Shown: in pieces, positions 55,816 through 64,000 of the stretch
Numbering within the stretch: the first letter of the stretch is position 1
Layout of the letters: every line of letters begins with the position of its first letter
NCBI RefSeq assembly: GCF_900103035.1
Contig: NZ_FMWO01000059.1
Span: 1-64,000 of the forward strand
Direction: 5' to 3'
Length of the DNA: 64,000 bases
Source of the DNA: Nitrosomonas mobilis
GTDB lineage: Bacteria; Pseudomonadota; Gammaproteobacteria; Burkholderiales; Nitrosomonadaceae
The notes under the pieces: model-generated
The model's input: only the letters and a program-made list of their open reading frames with translations
Databases searched by the model: none
Told to the model about the DNA's origin: nothing
Made by a program: the position numbers and the translations under genes

Positions 55816-55968
55816 CTCAATCATGGCATCGATGGCTTCAAGCGCTACGTTGCTCCGGCGATTGTCGCCCGCAACATCCACCTCATCGGCGATATTCTGT
55901 GGCAGCAAGATGTGGAACGTGAACGCAAGGCCAACACGCAACATTCGAAGTACCGACAAATGGCCTGA
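55814..55968 (+). pseudogene. C-terminal tail of a second transposase (ISNCY/IS5-like)
   Basis: In a frame shifted from the previous remnant, about 51 codons read NHGIDGFKRYVAPAIVARNI followed by HLIGDILWQQDVERERK and a stop at 55966. This resembles the C-terminus of an unclassified (ISNCY-like) transposase. It is fused to the IS3 fragment, so two elements have been joined by a past insertion or deletion. The bases from 55969 to 56150 show nothing recognisable. Confidence 0.55.
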
Positions 55969-56150
55969 AAGACCACTTCATTCTTGCCGGAAAAATACGA
56001 CCAGAGGCTTTTTTACGCCAACCGCTGCACAACATTTCACTCGCGCTGCTTAAAAAAACAGGCAGTCCTTTCGTGAAAAAGGAGGTTTTCTAGTAGGCAC
56101 TAAATATTGAACCACAATAGCGAGCTTTTTTTCTGCTGGATTTGAGAATA

Positions 56151-57266
56151 TCAGCGTTGCAGCGCCTGTAGTGGCGGAACATGATCGTAACCATGCGCGA
56201 GCGCCACTTCCTCGTAAGTAACCAGCCCCCTATGCACATTCAGTCCGCGTCGGAGATGCTCATCTTTGCGCAATGCTTCGAGGTTGTCATCCGCCAGCCG
56301 CAGCACAAATGGTAGAGTTGCCTGATTGAGGGCAAAAGCCGACGTTCTGGCGACAGCACCAGGCATGTTGGTCACGCAGTAATGCACGATGTTTTCTTCG
56401 ATGAAAGTCGGATGATCGTGTGTCGTAGGGTGTGAGGTCTCGAAACACCCACCTTGATCGATGGCAACATCGACTACGACTGAACCAGGTTGCATCTGCC
56501 GCAGGTGTTCGCGAGTCACGAGCTTAGGTGCCGCTGCACCAGGAATGAGTACACTCCCGATGGCCAGATCAGCATCGACCAGTTGCCGACGAATGCTGTC
56601 GGGGCTGGAATATACGGTTTCAATCTGACTACCGAACAGTTCATCCAGATGCCCAAGCGCTTCCAGATTCCGATCCAGCACGATTACACGCGCGCCAAAC
56701 CCAACAGCAACACGTGCCGCGTTGTAGCCGACGACACCGCCACCGATGATAACGATTTTCCCAGGTGCGACTCCGGGAACACCTCCTAACAGGACGCCGC
56801 TCCCACCAGTAGATTTTTCCAGGCAATGCGCACCAATCTGAATCGACAGGCGGCCGGCAACCTCGGACATTGGTGCAAGCAGCGGTAATCTGCCGCGTAA
56901 ATCGGTAACGGTTTCATAGGCAATGCAGCTCGCACCGGATGCCACCAGATCGCGGGTCTGTTCCGGGTCGGGCGCAAGATGCAAATAGGCAAACAGAATC
57001 TGCCCACGCTGCAGCATCTTGCATTCATTAGCCTGCGGTTCCTTGACTTTGACGATCATGTTCGCATCGGCATAGATTGCTTCTGCGTCATTCACAATGC
57101 GAGCGCCCGCCTGCTGATAGTCCTGATCATGCAGATTGATACTGGTACCTGCATCGTGTTCGACCCACACCTCATGCCCGCGTTTGACCAGTTCCACAAC
57201 AGCAGCAGGGACCAATCCTATCCGATATTCATGATTCTTGATTTCCTTCGGCACGCCAATGCGCAT
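56151..57266 (-). CDS. ald: Alanine dehydrogenase
   Basis: A 371-residue NAD-dependent enzyme that interconverts L-alanine and pyruvate plus ammonia. The N-terminal [15 protein letters not shown], the substrate-site VKVKEPQ and FAYLHLAPD, the NAD-binding [15 protein letters not shown] and the late [15 protein letters not shown] are all typical. Length matches the family. Single gene, transcribed away from the IS debris; the next genes on the same strand (cyclophilins) lie 129 bp upstream. The N-terminus and start (ATG at 57266) are as expected. Confidence 0.94.
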   Translation of the reverse strand: MRIGVPKEIKNHEYRIGLVPAAVVELVKRGHEVWVEHDAGTSINLHDQDYQQAGARIVNDAEAIYADANMIVKVKEPQANECKMLQRGQILFAYLHLAPDPEQTRDLVASGASCIAYETVTDLRGRLPLLAPMSEVAGRLSIQIGAHCLEKSTGGSGVLLGGVPGVAPGKIVIIGGGVVGYNAARVAVGFGARVIVLDRNLEALGHLDELFGSQIETVYSSPDSIRRQLVDADLAIGSVLIPGAAAPKLVTREHLRQMQPGSVVVDVAIDQGGCFETSHPTTHDHPTFIEENIVHYCVTNMPGAVARTSAFALNQATLPFVLRLADDNLEALRKDEHLRRGLNVHRGLVTYEEVALAHGYDHVPPLQALQR

Positions 57267-57395
57267 TCCTGACTCCGCTATTACAGGCCATTATCCAAAC
57301 CAAAAACAATTGTGCTGTGAACGGCATGCCGGATATTGGTCACAGCATGTAAATCTGAAGTTCAGCCACATCAATAGTTACGAAAGACCACACCT

Positions 57396-57887
57396 TCAAA
57401 TTACCTCGGCCTTTTCAATGATGACATCTTCCATCGGTACGTCCTGATGACCAGCTCTGTTTCCTGTTTTTACTTTCCTGATCGCGTCGACCACTTCCTG
57501 TCCATCAGTGACCTTACCGAACACGCAATAACCATAACCCTGTGCAGAGGGATTAGTATGGTCCAGAAAGTGATTGTTGGCCACATTGATGAAAAATTGT
57601 GCTGTAGCCGAGTGAGGGTCGCTGGTACGTGCCATCGCGATGGCATAGGTCTCGTTGTGCAAGCCGTTGGCAGCTTCATTCTGAACGGGTGCCAGGGTAT
57701 CTTTTTCTTTCATCCCGGGCGCAAAACCTCCGCCTTGGATCATGAAACCATCGATGACCCGATGAAACAGCGTATTCTCATAATGACCATTTTCAACGTA
57801 ATTCAAAAAATTTTTGACCGTGACCGGTGCTTTTTCATGATTGAGCTCTAGCGTAATGACACCATGATTTGTATGTAATTTGATCAT
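57396..57887 (-). CDS. ppiB: Cytoplasmic cyclophilin-type peptidyl-prolyl isomerase
   Basis: A 163-residue cyclophilin without a signal peptide, as for PpiB. The active-site motifs are [14 protein letters not shown], the [18 protein letters not shown] stretch and [12 protein letters not shown]. It catalyses proline isomerisation in folding proteins. It lies 34 bp downstream of a related exported cyclophilin gene on the same strand, an apparent tandem duplication with different targeting. Confidence 0.92.
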   Translation of the reverse strand: MIKLHTNHGVITLELNHEKAPVTVKNFLNYVENGHYENTLFHRVIDGFMIQGGGFAPGMKEKDTLAPVQNEAANGLHNETYAIAMARTSDPHSATAQFFINVANNHFLDHTNPSAQGYGYCVFGKVTDGQEVVDAIRKVKTGNRAGHQDVPMEDVIIEKAEVI

Positions 57888-57921
57888 TCTTTATCCTGAA
57901 ATATATGAGTTTAGGGCATTT

Positions 57922-58560
57922 TTAATCGGAGCCGGTATCTGTGGCGAGCAATCTGACTCTTTCAATAACGACAGCGCTACGTGGTGCGTCACTGACAAAA
58001 GGACCTTGTGCGCCGGTAGAGGTCAGCGCAATTTTATTGACTACGCTCATCCCGGATATCACCTTGCCAAAGACGGTATACCCGTAACCGTGCTGCGTTG
58101 GTGCGGTGTAATCGAGAAAACCGTTATCCGCAACATTGATGAAAAACTGTGATGTTGCGGAATGCGGCTCGCTGGTACGCGCCATCGCAATAGTGCCCAG
58201 CTTGTTTTTCAGACCGTTCGCAGCCTCATTCTCGACAGGCTGCTGCGTGGGTTTCTGGACGAAATTCTGATCGAATCCGCCCCCCTGTATCATGAAGCCG
58301 GCGATCACCCGATGAAAAATAGTACCGTTGTAGAAACCATCTTTTACATAGGTCAGGAAGTTTTCAACTGTTTTGGGTGCCTTCTCCGGGTAGAGTTCCA
58401 GCTGAATGGATCCATGGTTCGTTTGAATTTCTACTTTGGGATTGGCTGCGAGAGTATGGCTGCCAACTATCAGCAGCAACCATAGTGTCAAATGAAAACC
58501 GATTTTTTTACCGATGATTGCAGGCGAAACAACCTGCCATCTGGGGAGCAAATTATTCAT
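57922..58560 (-). CDS. Exported cyclophilin-type peptidyl-prolyl isomerase
   Basis: A 212-residue cyclophilin with an N-terminal hydrophobic signal (LTLWLLLIVGSHTLAANPKV) that should place it in the periplasm, as PpiA. The catalytic [19 protein letters not shown] and MARTSEPHSATSQFFINVAD are intact. A start further in cannot be excluded, since residues 1-23 are polar. It is the upstream member of the cyclophilin pair and diverges from cysS. Confidence 0.9.
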   Translation of the reverse strand: MNNLLPRWQVVSPAIIGKKIGFHLTLWLLLIVGSHTLAANPKVEIQTNHGSIQLELYPEKAPKTVENFLTYVKDGFYNGTIFHRVIAGFMIQGGGFDQNFVQKPTQQPVENEAANGLKNKLGTIAMARTSEPHSATSQFFINVADNGFLDYTAPTQHGYGYTVFGKVISGMSVVNKIALTSTGAQGPFVSDAPRSAVVIERVRLLATDTGSD

Positions 58561-58731
58561 TATGTTATACTCAAAAAGTTTTTTCTGAATGCCACAAGTG
58601 ATCTAAAACACGTGATGGTAAGCGATTAGCGAGCTTTTGTGTTTTTTGCGCAAGCTTCTGCACAATCATCGACAAGCGCCGCCAGAAATTTTACCAACAA
58701 TCTAATCATACCGATAAATTCATCAATTTAC

Positions 58732-60123
58732 ATGTCAGCCTCGAAACCAAAGATTTATAACACGCTTGCCAGAACCAAGCAGGAATTTGTACCTATGACT
58801 CCAGGGGAAGTCAAACTGTATGTTTGCGGCATGACGGTCTATGATTACTGCCATCTCGGCCATGCACGGGTGTTGGTAGTGTTTGACAGCGTGGTACGCT
58901 GGTTGCAAACATTGGGATTTAAAGTGATTTACGTACGCAACATCACGGATATCGATGACAAGATCATTCAGCGCGCGTTGATTAATGGGGAATCAATCAA
59001 AACCCTGACCGATCGCTATATTCAGGCCATGCAGGAGGATGCCGCAGCGCTGGGTGTGATGCCGCCCTCTCATGAGCCGCGCGCTACCGAATGCATCGAT
59101 ACGATGATCGCGATGATTAGTGCGTTGCTGGCAAAGAATCTTGCTTACACAGCGGATAATAATGACGTGTATTACGCGGTACATAATTTCCCGCATTACG
59201 GCAAGCTATCGGGTAAATCACTGGAAGATTTGCGCGCGGGTGAGCGGGTTGAAATCGATGGCAACAAACGTGACCCGCTCGATTTTGTTTTGTGGAAAGC
59301 GGCCAAACCGGATGAACCCTATTGGGACTCGCCATGGGGGAAAGGTCGTCCAGGCTGGCATATCGAATGTTCAGCGATGAGCGAACATTATCTGGGTGCG
59401 CAATTCGACATTCATGGCGGTGGTCAAGATTTGCAGTTTCCCCATCATGAGAACGAAATTGCCCAAAGTGAAGGGATGCACGGTCATCAGCATGTCAATT
59501 ACTGGATGCACAATGGCTTTGTGCGGGTAGATAACGAGAAAATGTCCAAATCGCTCGGTAATTTCTTCACGGTGCGTGAGGTATTGACGCGCTACCAACC
59601 AGAAGTTGTCCGTTTCTTCATTCTGCGTGCGCATTACCGCAGTCCACTTAATTACTCGGACGCACATCTGGATGATGCCAAAAATGCGCTGGAAAGGCTC
59701 TATACAGTGCTCAGAAATCACGACGGCACCACGATAGCAATAGACTGGGAGCAAGATCCGTACGCATTACGCTTCATGACGGCAATGAACGATGATTTCA
59801 ATACACCGGAAGCGATTGCCGTACTGTTCGACCTGGCTAGTGAAGCAAATCGGACAGGTGATACCCGCTATGCCGCGTTACTCAAATCTTTGGCTGGAGT
59901 GCTCGGCTTGATGCAGCAGTCTCCCCAAAGTTTTTTTCAGTATCTGACGGATTCACAAACAAACGAACTGACGGAAGTGCTCATTGAACAGTTGATTCAG
60001 CAACGCCTGCAAGCCCGTCAAGAAAAAGATTTCGCCAAAGCAGACTCCCTGCGCCAGCAGTTAAGTGAAAATGGCATCATACTCGAAGATGGCTCCCAAG
60101 GTACGGTTTGGCGAAGAGCCTGA
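58732..60123 (+). CDS. cysS: Cysteinyl-tRNA synthetase
   Basis: A class I synthetase of 463 residues from the ATG at 58732 (a GTG at 58639 would add 31 residues that do not look like the family). Zinc-site Cys and HIGH-type motif are in [15 protein letters not shown], then WHIECSAMS with further zinc ligands (later [15 protein letters not shown]), and the KMSKS loop is [12 protein letters not shown]. The C-terminal helical domain is complete. It is divergent from the exported cyclophilin gene. Confidence 0.95.
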   Translation: MSASKPKIYNTLARTKQEFVPMTPGEVKLYVCGMTVYDYCHLGHARVLVVFDSVVRWLQTLGFKVIYVRNITDIDDKIIQRALINGESIKTLTDRYIQAMQEDAAALGVMPPSHEPRATECIDTMIAMISALLAKNLAYTADNNDVYYAVHNFPHYGKLSGKSLEDLRAGERVEIDGNKRDPLDFVLWKAAKPDEPYWDSPWGKGRPGWHIECSAMSEHYLGAQFDIHGGGQDLQFPHHENEIAQSEGMHGHQHVNYWMHNGFVRVDNEKMSKSLGNFFTVREVLTRYQPEVVRFFILRAHYRSPLNYSDAHLDDAKNALERLYTVLRNHDGTTIAIDWEQDPYALRFMTAMNDDFNTPEAIAVLFDLASEANRTGDTRYAALLKSLAGVLGLMQQSPQSFFQYLTDSQTNELTEVLIEQLIQQRLQARQEKDFAKADSLRQQLSENGIILEDGSQGTVWRRA

Positions 60124-60193
60124 TCTGGAACCATCAATAACATCGTGATGAAGCGTAACTTTGACGAAATCGTGGAAAATGTCTCTCAAGATA

Positions 60194-60225
60194 TTATCAG
60201 GCCGAGAAAACGACGAACCTGATAA
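60194..60225. terminator. Possible terminator between convergent cysS and pyrF
   Basis: An 8-bp stem (TTATCAGG and CCTGATAA) with a 16-base loop followed by AAAATT. It is the only hairpin seen in the 150-bp gap; the stem is short, so it is a weak call. Confidence 0.35.
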
Positions 60226-60273
60226 AAATTACGCTCAGATTTCATCGCACAGCACCTAACTAATAAAGTCAGA

Positions 60274-60969
60274 TTATACGAAATATATTTCCCGGCTAAT
60301 CTTCTCCAGAACTTTCAGAGGCTCTGCTGCCCGCGTAATTGGTCGTCCGATTACAAGATAATCAGCGCCATTCTGCACCGCTTGACGCGGCGTCGCGACC
60401 CTCGCCTGATCATTATAGCCACTGTCAGCCAGTCGAATTCCCGGGGTAACCAACAAAAACTCTTCTATTAAACCTGATGACCGTAGTTGTGCAGCTTCCA
60501 ATGCCGAGCAAACCACTCCATCAAGCCCGCACTGCTGCGTTAACAGAGCGAGCCGCTGAACAATATGCGCCGGAGTATCAAATAAACCAACCTCATCAAG
60601 ATCTTCACGCTGCAGACTGGTTAATAGCGTAACTGCGATCAGTTTAGTATTTTTTTGATGCAAAGATTCACGACAGGCCAGCAACATTTTCTTACCGCCC
60701 AGTGCGTGAACATTAATCATCCATACACCAAGTGCGGCTGCGGCTGTACATGCAGAAGCCGCTGTATTCGGAATATCGTGAAATTTCAGATCGAGAAATA
60801 TCTCGAAGTCCAAGCGCATCAATTTCTCAATCAATTGCGGACCGGCACGAGTAAATAGTTCTTTCCCGACCTTGATACGGCAAAGGCTGCGATCCAGTCG
60901 CCTCGCAAGTTCCAATGCTTCTACTTGATCCGGGAAATCAAGCGCTACAATGATACGAGGGTCACACAA
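60274..60969 (-). CDS. pyrF: Orotidine 5'-phosphate decarboxylase
   Basis: A 231-residue enzyme of pyrimidine synthesis. The catalytic lysine-rich motif is [25 protein letters not shown] opens the barrel, and [20 protein letters not shown] and [11 protein letters not shown] bind phosphate. The start is taken as TTG at 60969, three bases from the lapA stop and preceded by GGAA; upstream in-frame codons would overlap lapA deeply. Probably translated from the lapA (and ihfB) transcript. Confidence 0.9.
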   Translation of the reverse strand: MCDPRIIVALDFPDQVEALELARRLDRSLCRIKVGKELFTRAGPQLIEKLMRLDFEIFLDLKFHDIPNTAASACTAAAALGVWMINVHALGGKKMLLACRESLHQKNTKLIAVTLLTSLQREDLDEVGLFDTPAHIVQRLALLTQQCGLDGVVCSALEAAQLRSSGLIEEFLLVTPGIRLADSGYNDQARVATPRQAVQNGADYLVIGRPITRAAEPLKVLEKISREIYFV

Positions 60970-60971
60970 AC

Positions 60972-61199
60972 TTATTTCCGACTTTGAAATTTTTGCACCA
61001 GACAGGAAAAATAGCCAAAAATGCCGCCAAGAAAAAAACAGATAAACAAAATGACAACCATCGGTAATTCCCATTCGATACCAAAATAATAACGTATGGT
61101 TGTCATATCTGAGTTTTTTACCGCAAAACTGAGTAACAGAAAAAAAATGGTCACGCGCAGCAAAGTAAGCAGTATATGTGTCATTTTTATGAAATCCAT
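60972..61199 (-). CDS. lapA: LapA-domain (DUF1049) membrane protein
   Basis: A 75-residue inner-membrane protein with two helices ([15 protein letters not shown] and [20 protein letters not shown]) around the family's [13 protein letters not shown] segment. LapA in E. coli works with LapB in controlling lipopolysaccharide synthesis. No lapB gene follows here; pyrF does. An in-frame ATG at 61184 could be the start instead of 61199. Confidence 0.82.
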   Translation of the reverse strand: MDFIKMTHILLTLLRVTIFFLLLSFAVKNSDMTTIRYYFGIEWELPMVVILFICFFLGGIFGYFSCLVQKFQSRK

Positions 61200-61322
61200 A
61201 TCGACCAGATCAATTCATTAATCTTGTTATCCACTTAAATCAATTGTACGGTGACATAATTAAGACTTCGTTACAATAAAGGTCGATACTGGACGATTTG
61301 ATCCGCACTTTTTCCTAAATTC

Positions 61323-61622
61323 TTACTTTCTATTTTTACTGACAGCTGCATCAATTAGTTCACGCATTCTTTTTCCAGCTTTGAAGTGCGGAACATATTT
61401 TGCGGGTACCTGAACTTTCTCGCCAGATTTAGGATTCCGACCAATGCGTGCTGGTCGGAAGTTTAGATCAAAGCTACCAAATCCTCGAATCTCGATACGC
61501 TCCCCCCTAGAGAGACTAGCAGCCATCGCATCGAGCATAATTTTGACAATTAATTCGGCATCTTTTGCTAAAAGCTGTGGAAAGCGTTCAGCCAATCTGG
61601 ATACCAGTTGAGATTTTGTCAT
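61323..61622 (-). CDS. ihfB: Integration host factor beta subunit
   Basis: A 99-residue nucleoid protein that bends DNA as a heterodimer with IhfA. The N-terminal [15 protein letters not shown] and the DNA-contacting arm [19 protein letters not shown] with the intercalating Pro are typical. It lies 9 bp after rpsA, the usual neighbour in beta- and gammaproteobacteria. Confidence 0.95.
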   Translation of the reverse strand: MTKSQLVSRLAERFPQLLAKDAELIVKIMLDAMAASLSRGERIEIRGFGSFDLNFRPARIGRNPKSGEKVQVPAKYVPHFKAGKRMRELIDAAVSKNRK

Positions 61623-61631
61623 GATGCACCC

Positions 61632-63377
61632 TTACTGTTCTTCAGAACTTTTGCTGTCACTCGCCTCAGAAGCTTTACTATCGATCTTGGCCCTCAACAA
61701 TGCACCAAGATTCGTTGTGCCTGCATTAGCTGGGGCAGGCGACGAAGCAACTACCTTCACGGCTTTTTCTTCTTCTTCTTTTAATTTTGATTTAACTGAC
61801 AAACTGATATTACGGGTTTTGCGATCAACATTGATGATTTTAGCTTCAATCTCATCACCTTCCTTAAGCTGCAAGCGAATATCCTCGACTTTGTCGTGCG
61901 ATAATTCGGATGCACGCAGATAGCCTTCCACTTCTTCAGTCAGCGTAATGACTGCACCCTTGGCATCTACTGATTTTACGATACCCTTAACCAGGCTATT
62001 TTTATCATTTGACGCCACATAAACTGTAAAAGGATCGCCTTCCAATTGTTTAATGCCTAAAGAAATTCGCTCTTTCTCGACATCAATTGATAATACGACC
62101 GCTTCGACTTCGTCTCCTTTCTTAAATTCCAGGATCGCTTTTTCGCCAGGCTCTATCCAGGAGAGATCAGATAAGTGTACCAGTCCATCAATATTGCCAG
62201 GCAAGCCAATAAACAGACCAAAATCTGTAATCGATCTAATCTGTCCGCTCACTTTGTCTCCCTTCTCGTGACTCAGCGCGAATTCATCCCATGGATTAGG
62301 TTTGCATTGCTTCATACCCAGAGAGATCCTTCGGCGATCTTCATCAATTTCAAGAATCATTACCTCAACTTCATCACCAAGCTGAACAATCTTGGATGGA
62401 TAAATATTTTTATTCGTCCAGTCCATCTCTGAAACATGCACCAATCCTTCTATTCCCTGCTCTATCTCGACAAAAACACCATAATCCGTCATATTGGTTA
62501 CTTTGCCAAACAGACGAGTACCATGTGGATAACGGCGTGACAGACCAACCCATGGATCTTCCGTCAACTGTTTCATCCCAAGGGAAACACGATTTTTCTC
62601 TTTATCAAATTTCAGTATTTTGGCGGTTACTTCATCCCCGACATTAATGACTTCACTGGGATGTTTAACACGTCGCCACGCGAGATCGGTTATATGTAGC
62701 AGCCCATCAATACCACCCAGGTCTACAAATGCACCGTAATCAGTAATATTTTTAACGATTCCCTGTACCGTTGCTCCTTCCTGCAAACTTGACAACAACG
62801 CCTCACGATCCGCGCCCAAGGTTGCTTCGAGAACAGCTCGCCGTGAAACTACTACATTATTACGCTTACGATCAAGCTTGATAACCTTAAACTCCATTTC
62901 TTTGTTTTCGTAAGGAGTCATATCCTTGACAGGTCGAACATCTACCAGAGACCCCGGCAGAAATGCACGGATACTGTTAACAGTCGCAGTCAAACCACCC
63001 TTAACCTTACCGTTAACCATGCCGGTCACAATCCTGCCCTCCTCCATGGCTGATTCCAGATCGTACCAAGCACTTAAGCGCTTGGCTTTGTCTCGTGACA
63101 ATCGGGTCTCTCCATAACCATTTTCCAATGCTTCAATTGCAACGCTGACAAATTCCCCTACCTTCGCCTCAATTTCGCCTTTGTCATTTTTGAACTCCTC
63201 AATCGGAATGTAACTCTCTGATTTCAAGCCGGCATTAACCACCACGAAATTAAAATCAATACGGATAATTTCAGCGGTTATTACCTCCCCAACCCGCATT
63301 TCTTTTTGTGAGAGGCTTTCTTCGAAGAGTTGCGCAAAACTTTCCATGGAACTCGTTACATTGGTAGCAGTAGTCAT
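61632..63377 (-). CDS. rpsA: Ribosomal protein S1
   Basis: A 581-residue RNA-binding protein of the small ribosomal subunit that helps mRNA binding. Six S1 (OB-fold) repeats can be followed; the best include [39 protein letters not shown] and [20 protein letters not shown]. The tail is Lys/Glu- and Ala-rich (KSSEEQ end). The order cmk-rpsA-ihfB on one strand is the conserved arrangement. Confidence 0.96.
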   Translation of the reverse strand: MTTATNVTSSMESFAQLFEESLSQKEMRVGEVITAEIIRIDFNFVVVNAGLKSESYIPIEEFKNDKGEIEAKVGEFVSVAIEALENGYGETRLSRDKAKRLSAWYDLESAMEEGRIVTGMVNGKVKGGLTATVNSIRAFLPGSLVDVRPVKDMTPYENKEMEFKVIKLDRKRNNVVVSRRAVLEATLGADREALLSSLQEGATVQGIVKNITDYGAFVDLGGIDGLLHITDLAWRRVKHPSEVINVGDEVTAKILKFDKEKNRVSLGMKQLTEDPWVGLSRRYPHGTRLFGKVTNMTDYGVFVEIEQGIEGLVHVSEMDWTNKNIYPSKIVQLGDEVEVMILEIDEDRRRISLGMKQCKPNPWDEFALSHEKGDKVSGQIRSITDFGLFIGLPGNIDGLVHLSDLSWIEPGEKAILEFKKGDEVEAVVLSIDVEKERISLGIKQLEGDPFTVYVASNDKNSLVKGIVKSVDAKGAVITLTEEVEGYLRASELSHDKVEDIRLQLKEGDEIEAKIINVDRKTRNISLSVKSKLKEEEEKAVKVVASSPAPANAGTTNLGALLRAKIDSKASEASDSKSSEEQ

Positions 63378-63510
63378 TATTAAAAAAATACCCGATCGTA
63401 AAATAAATATCCCAAAAAAAAAACTTAATCAGGACAGGTTAGTTGAAAAAACAGCTAACTGCAAATAAGTGCAGTGTTCTGTACTTGTGAAACAACATCT
63501 TGCCAAAGCA

Positions 63511-64000
63511 TTACTTTACTGGATTTGTACGTGCCCTGGCGTGCAATTCTGCTGCAGCGTAGCTATCCAACACTTGCTTGACCGCCTCATCTATTGACAG
63601 GCTGGATGTATCCAAGAGTTGCGCATCTATATGTTGCTTCAACGGCGACAGTGCCCGGTCACTATCACGCTGATCGCGCTCCCGCAACATTTGCAGCAGA
63701 TTAGGCATACTAGCATTAATCCCTTTTTCCTTCAACTGCTTATAGCGTCGATTTGCACGCTCTTCAACGCTTGCCGTCAGATAGATTTTAAGCGCTGCAT
63801 CAGGAAAAACCACCGATCCCATGTCACGCCCGTCGGTAACCAGTCCCGGTAACCTGCAGAAATCCCGTTGTCGCTGCAGCAATGCCGCCCGCAAGGCCGG
63901 GAAATGAGCAATTCTGGAAGCAAATTCGCCACAGGACTCGGCACGTATTGCACTGTCAACATTCTGTCCATCCAGCCAGACAAGAGAATTCTCGAAAGAA
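63511..64000 (-). CDS. cmk: Cytidylate kinase, N-terminal part outside the window
   Basis: An open frame from the window edge to 63511 covers the C-terminal about 160 residues of cytidylate kinase, which phosphorylates CMP and dCMP. Typical parts are LPGLVTDGRDMGSVVFPDA (substrate-binding DGRD), KIYLTASVEERANRRY and ERDQRDSDRALSPL. The ATP-binding loop lies beyond base 64000. It is 133 bp upstream of rpsA on the same strand, as in many proteobacteria. Confidence 0.93.
   Translation of the reverse strand, partial: SFENSLVWLDGQNVDSAIRAESCGEFASRIAHFPALRAALLQRQRDFCRLPGLVTDGRDMGSVVFPDAALKIYLTASVEERANRRYKQLKEKGINASMPNLLQMLRERDQRDSDRALSPLKQHIDAQLLDTSSLSIDEAVKQVLDSYAAAELHARARTNPVK

Overview
The window looks like a chromosomal segment of a betaproteobacterium, most probably a Nitrosomonas-like ammonia oxidiser. 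The reasons are a red-type (form IC) RuBisCO operon with CbbX and CbbR, abundant iron-uptake genes, and standard betaproteobacterial housekeeping genes (rpsA-ihfB-lapA-pyrF, recJ-mfd, prfC, flgMN). The genus is inference: no rRNA or ammonia-oxidation gene lies here.

Layout. (1) 1-1.9 kb: insertion-sequence debris. (2) 1.9-17.9 kb: an iron island. It holds a TonB-dependent receptor and a PepSY membrane protein, a dead transposase, an MFS exporter candidate, an AT-rich iucABCD-type (aerobactin-like) siderophore operon, a convergent pair made of a di-haem oxidoreductase and an imelysin, and an RTX-repeat secreted protein. Fur-box-like palindromes sit in front of most of these transcription units. 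(3) 17.9-26.3 kb: a deleted IS5-type element, ycbK/ycbB-like cell-wall genes, a peptide-type ABC transporter and prfC. (4) 26.3-33 kb: the carbon-fixation cluster, cbbR divergent from cbbL-cbbS-cbbX-orf114-aldolase. (5) 33.1-33.9 kb: flgM-flgN. (6) 34.5-44.1 kb: a four-gene operon, SNF2-type helicase / AIPR protein / DNA methyltransferase / type III-like restriction subunit, which is a probable phage-defence system. (7) 44.2-54.2 kb: recJ-mfd, two cyclic-di-GMP-type proteins, photolyase and an EI24 protein. (8) 54.3-64 kb: two small envelope proteins, more IS debris, ald, two cyclophilins, cysS, pyrF, lapA, ihfB, rpsA and partial cmk.

The most interesting architecture is at the cargo boundaries. 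One short repeat family (about 140-180 bp, ends GGGCACCTCTAAAAA) occurs at both sides of the defence operon as full-length inverted copies, and at both sides of the RuBisCO cluster as one full copy and one degenerate end. Each cargo is also bracketed by a duplicated piece of the neighbouring housekeeping gene: the 3' end of prfC (112 bp, about 94% identical) for the RuBisCO cluster, and a decayed recJ 5' end for the defence operon. This suggests that both operons arrived as inserted modules.

How the genes work together. The iron island could make, export and re-import a citrate-hydroxamate siderophore and handle haem or iron at the surface, all under Fur. The cbb cluster makes, activates and feeds RuBisCO under CbbR. 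The defence operon couples an adenine/cytosine-N methyltransferase with a helicase-nuclease, plus two accessory proteins (SNF2 and AIPR) whose job here is not known.
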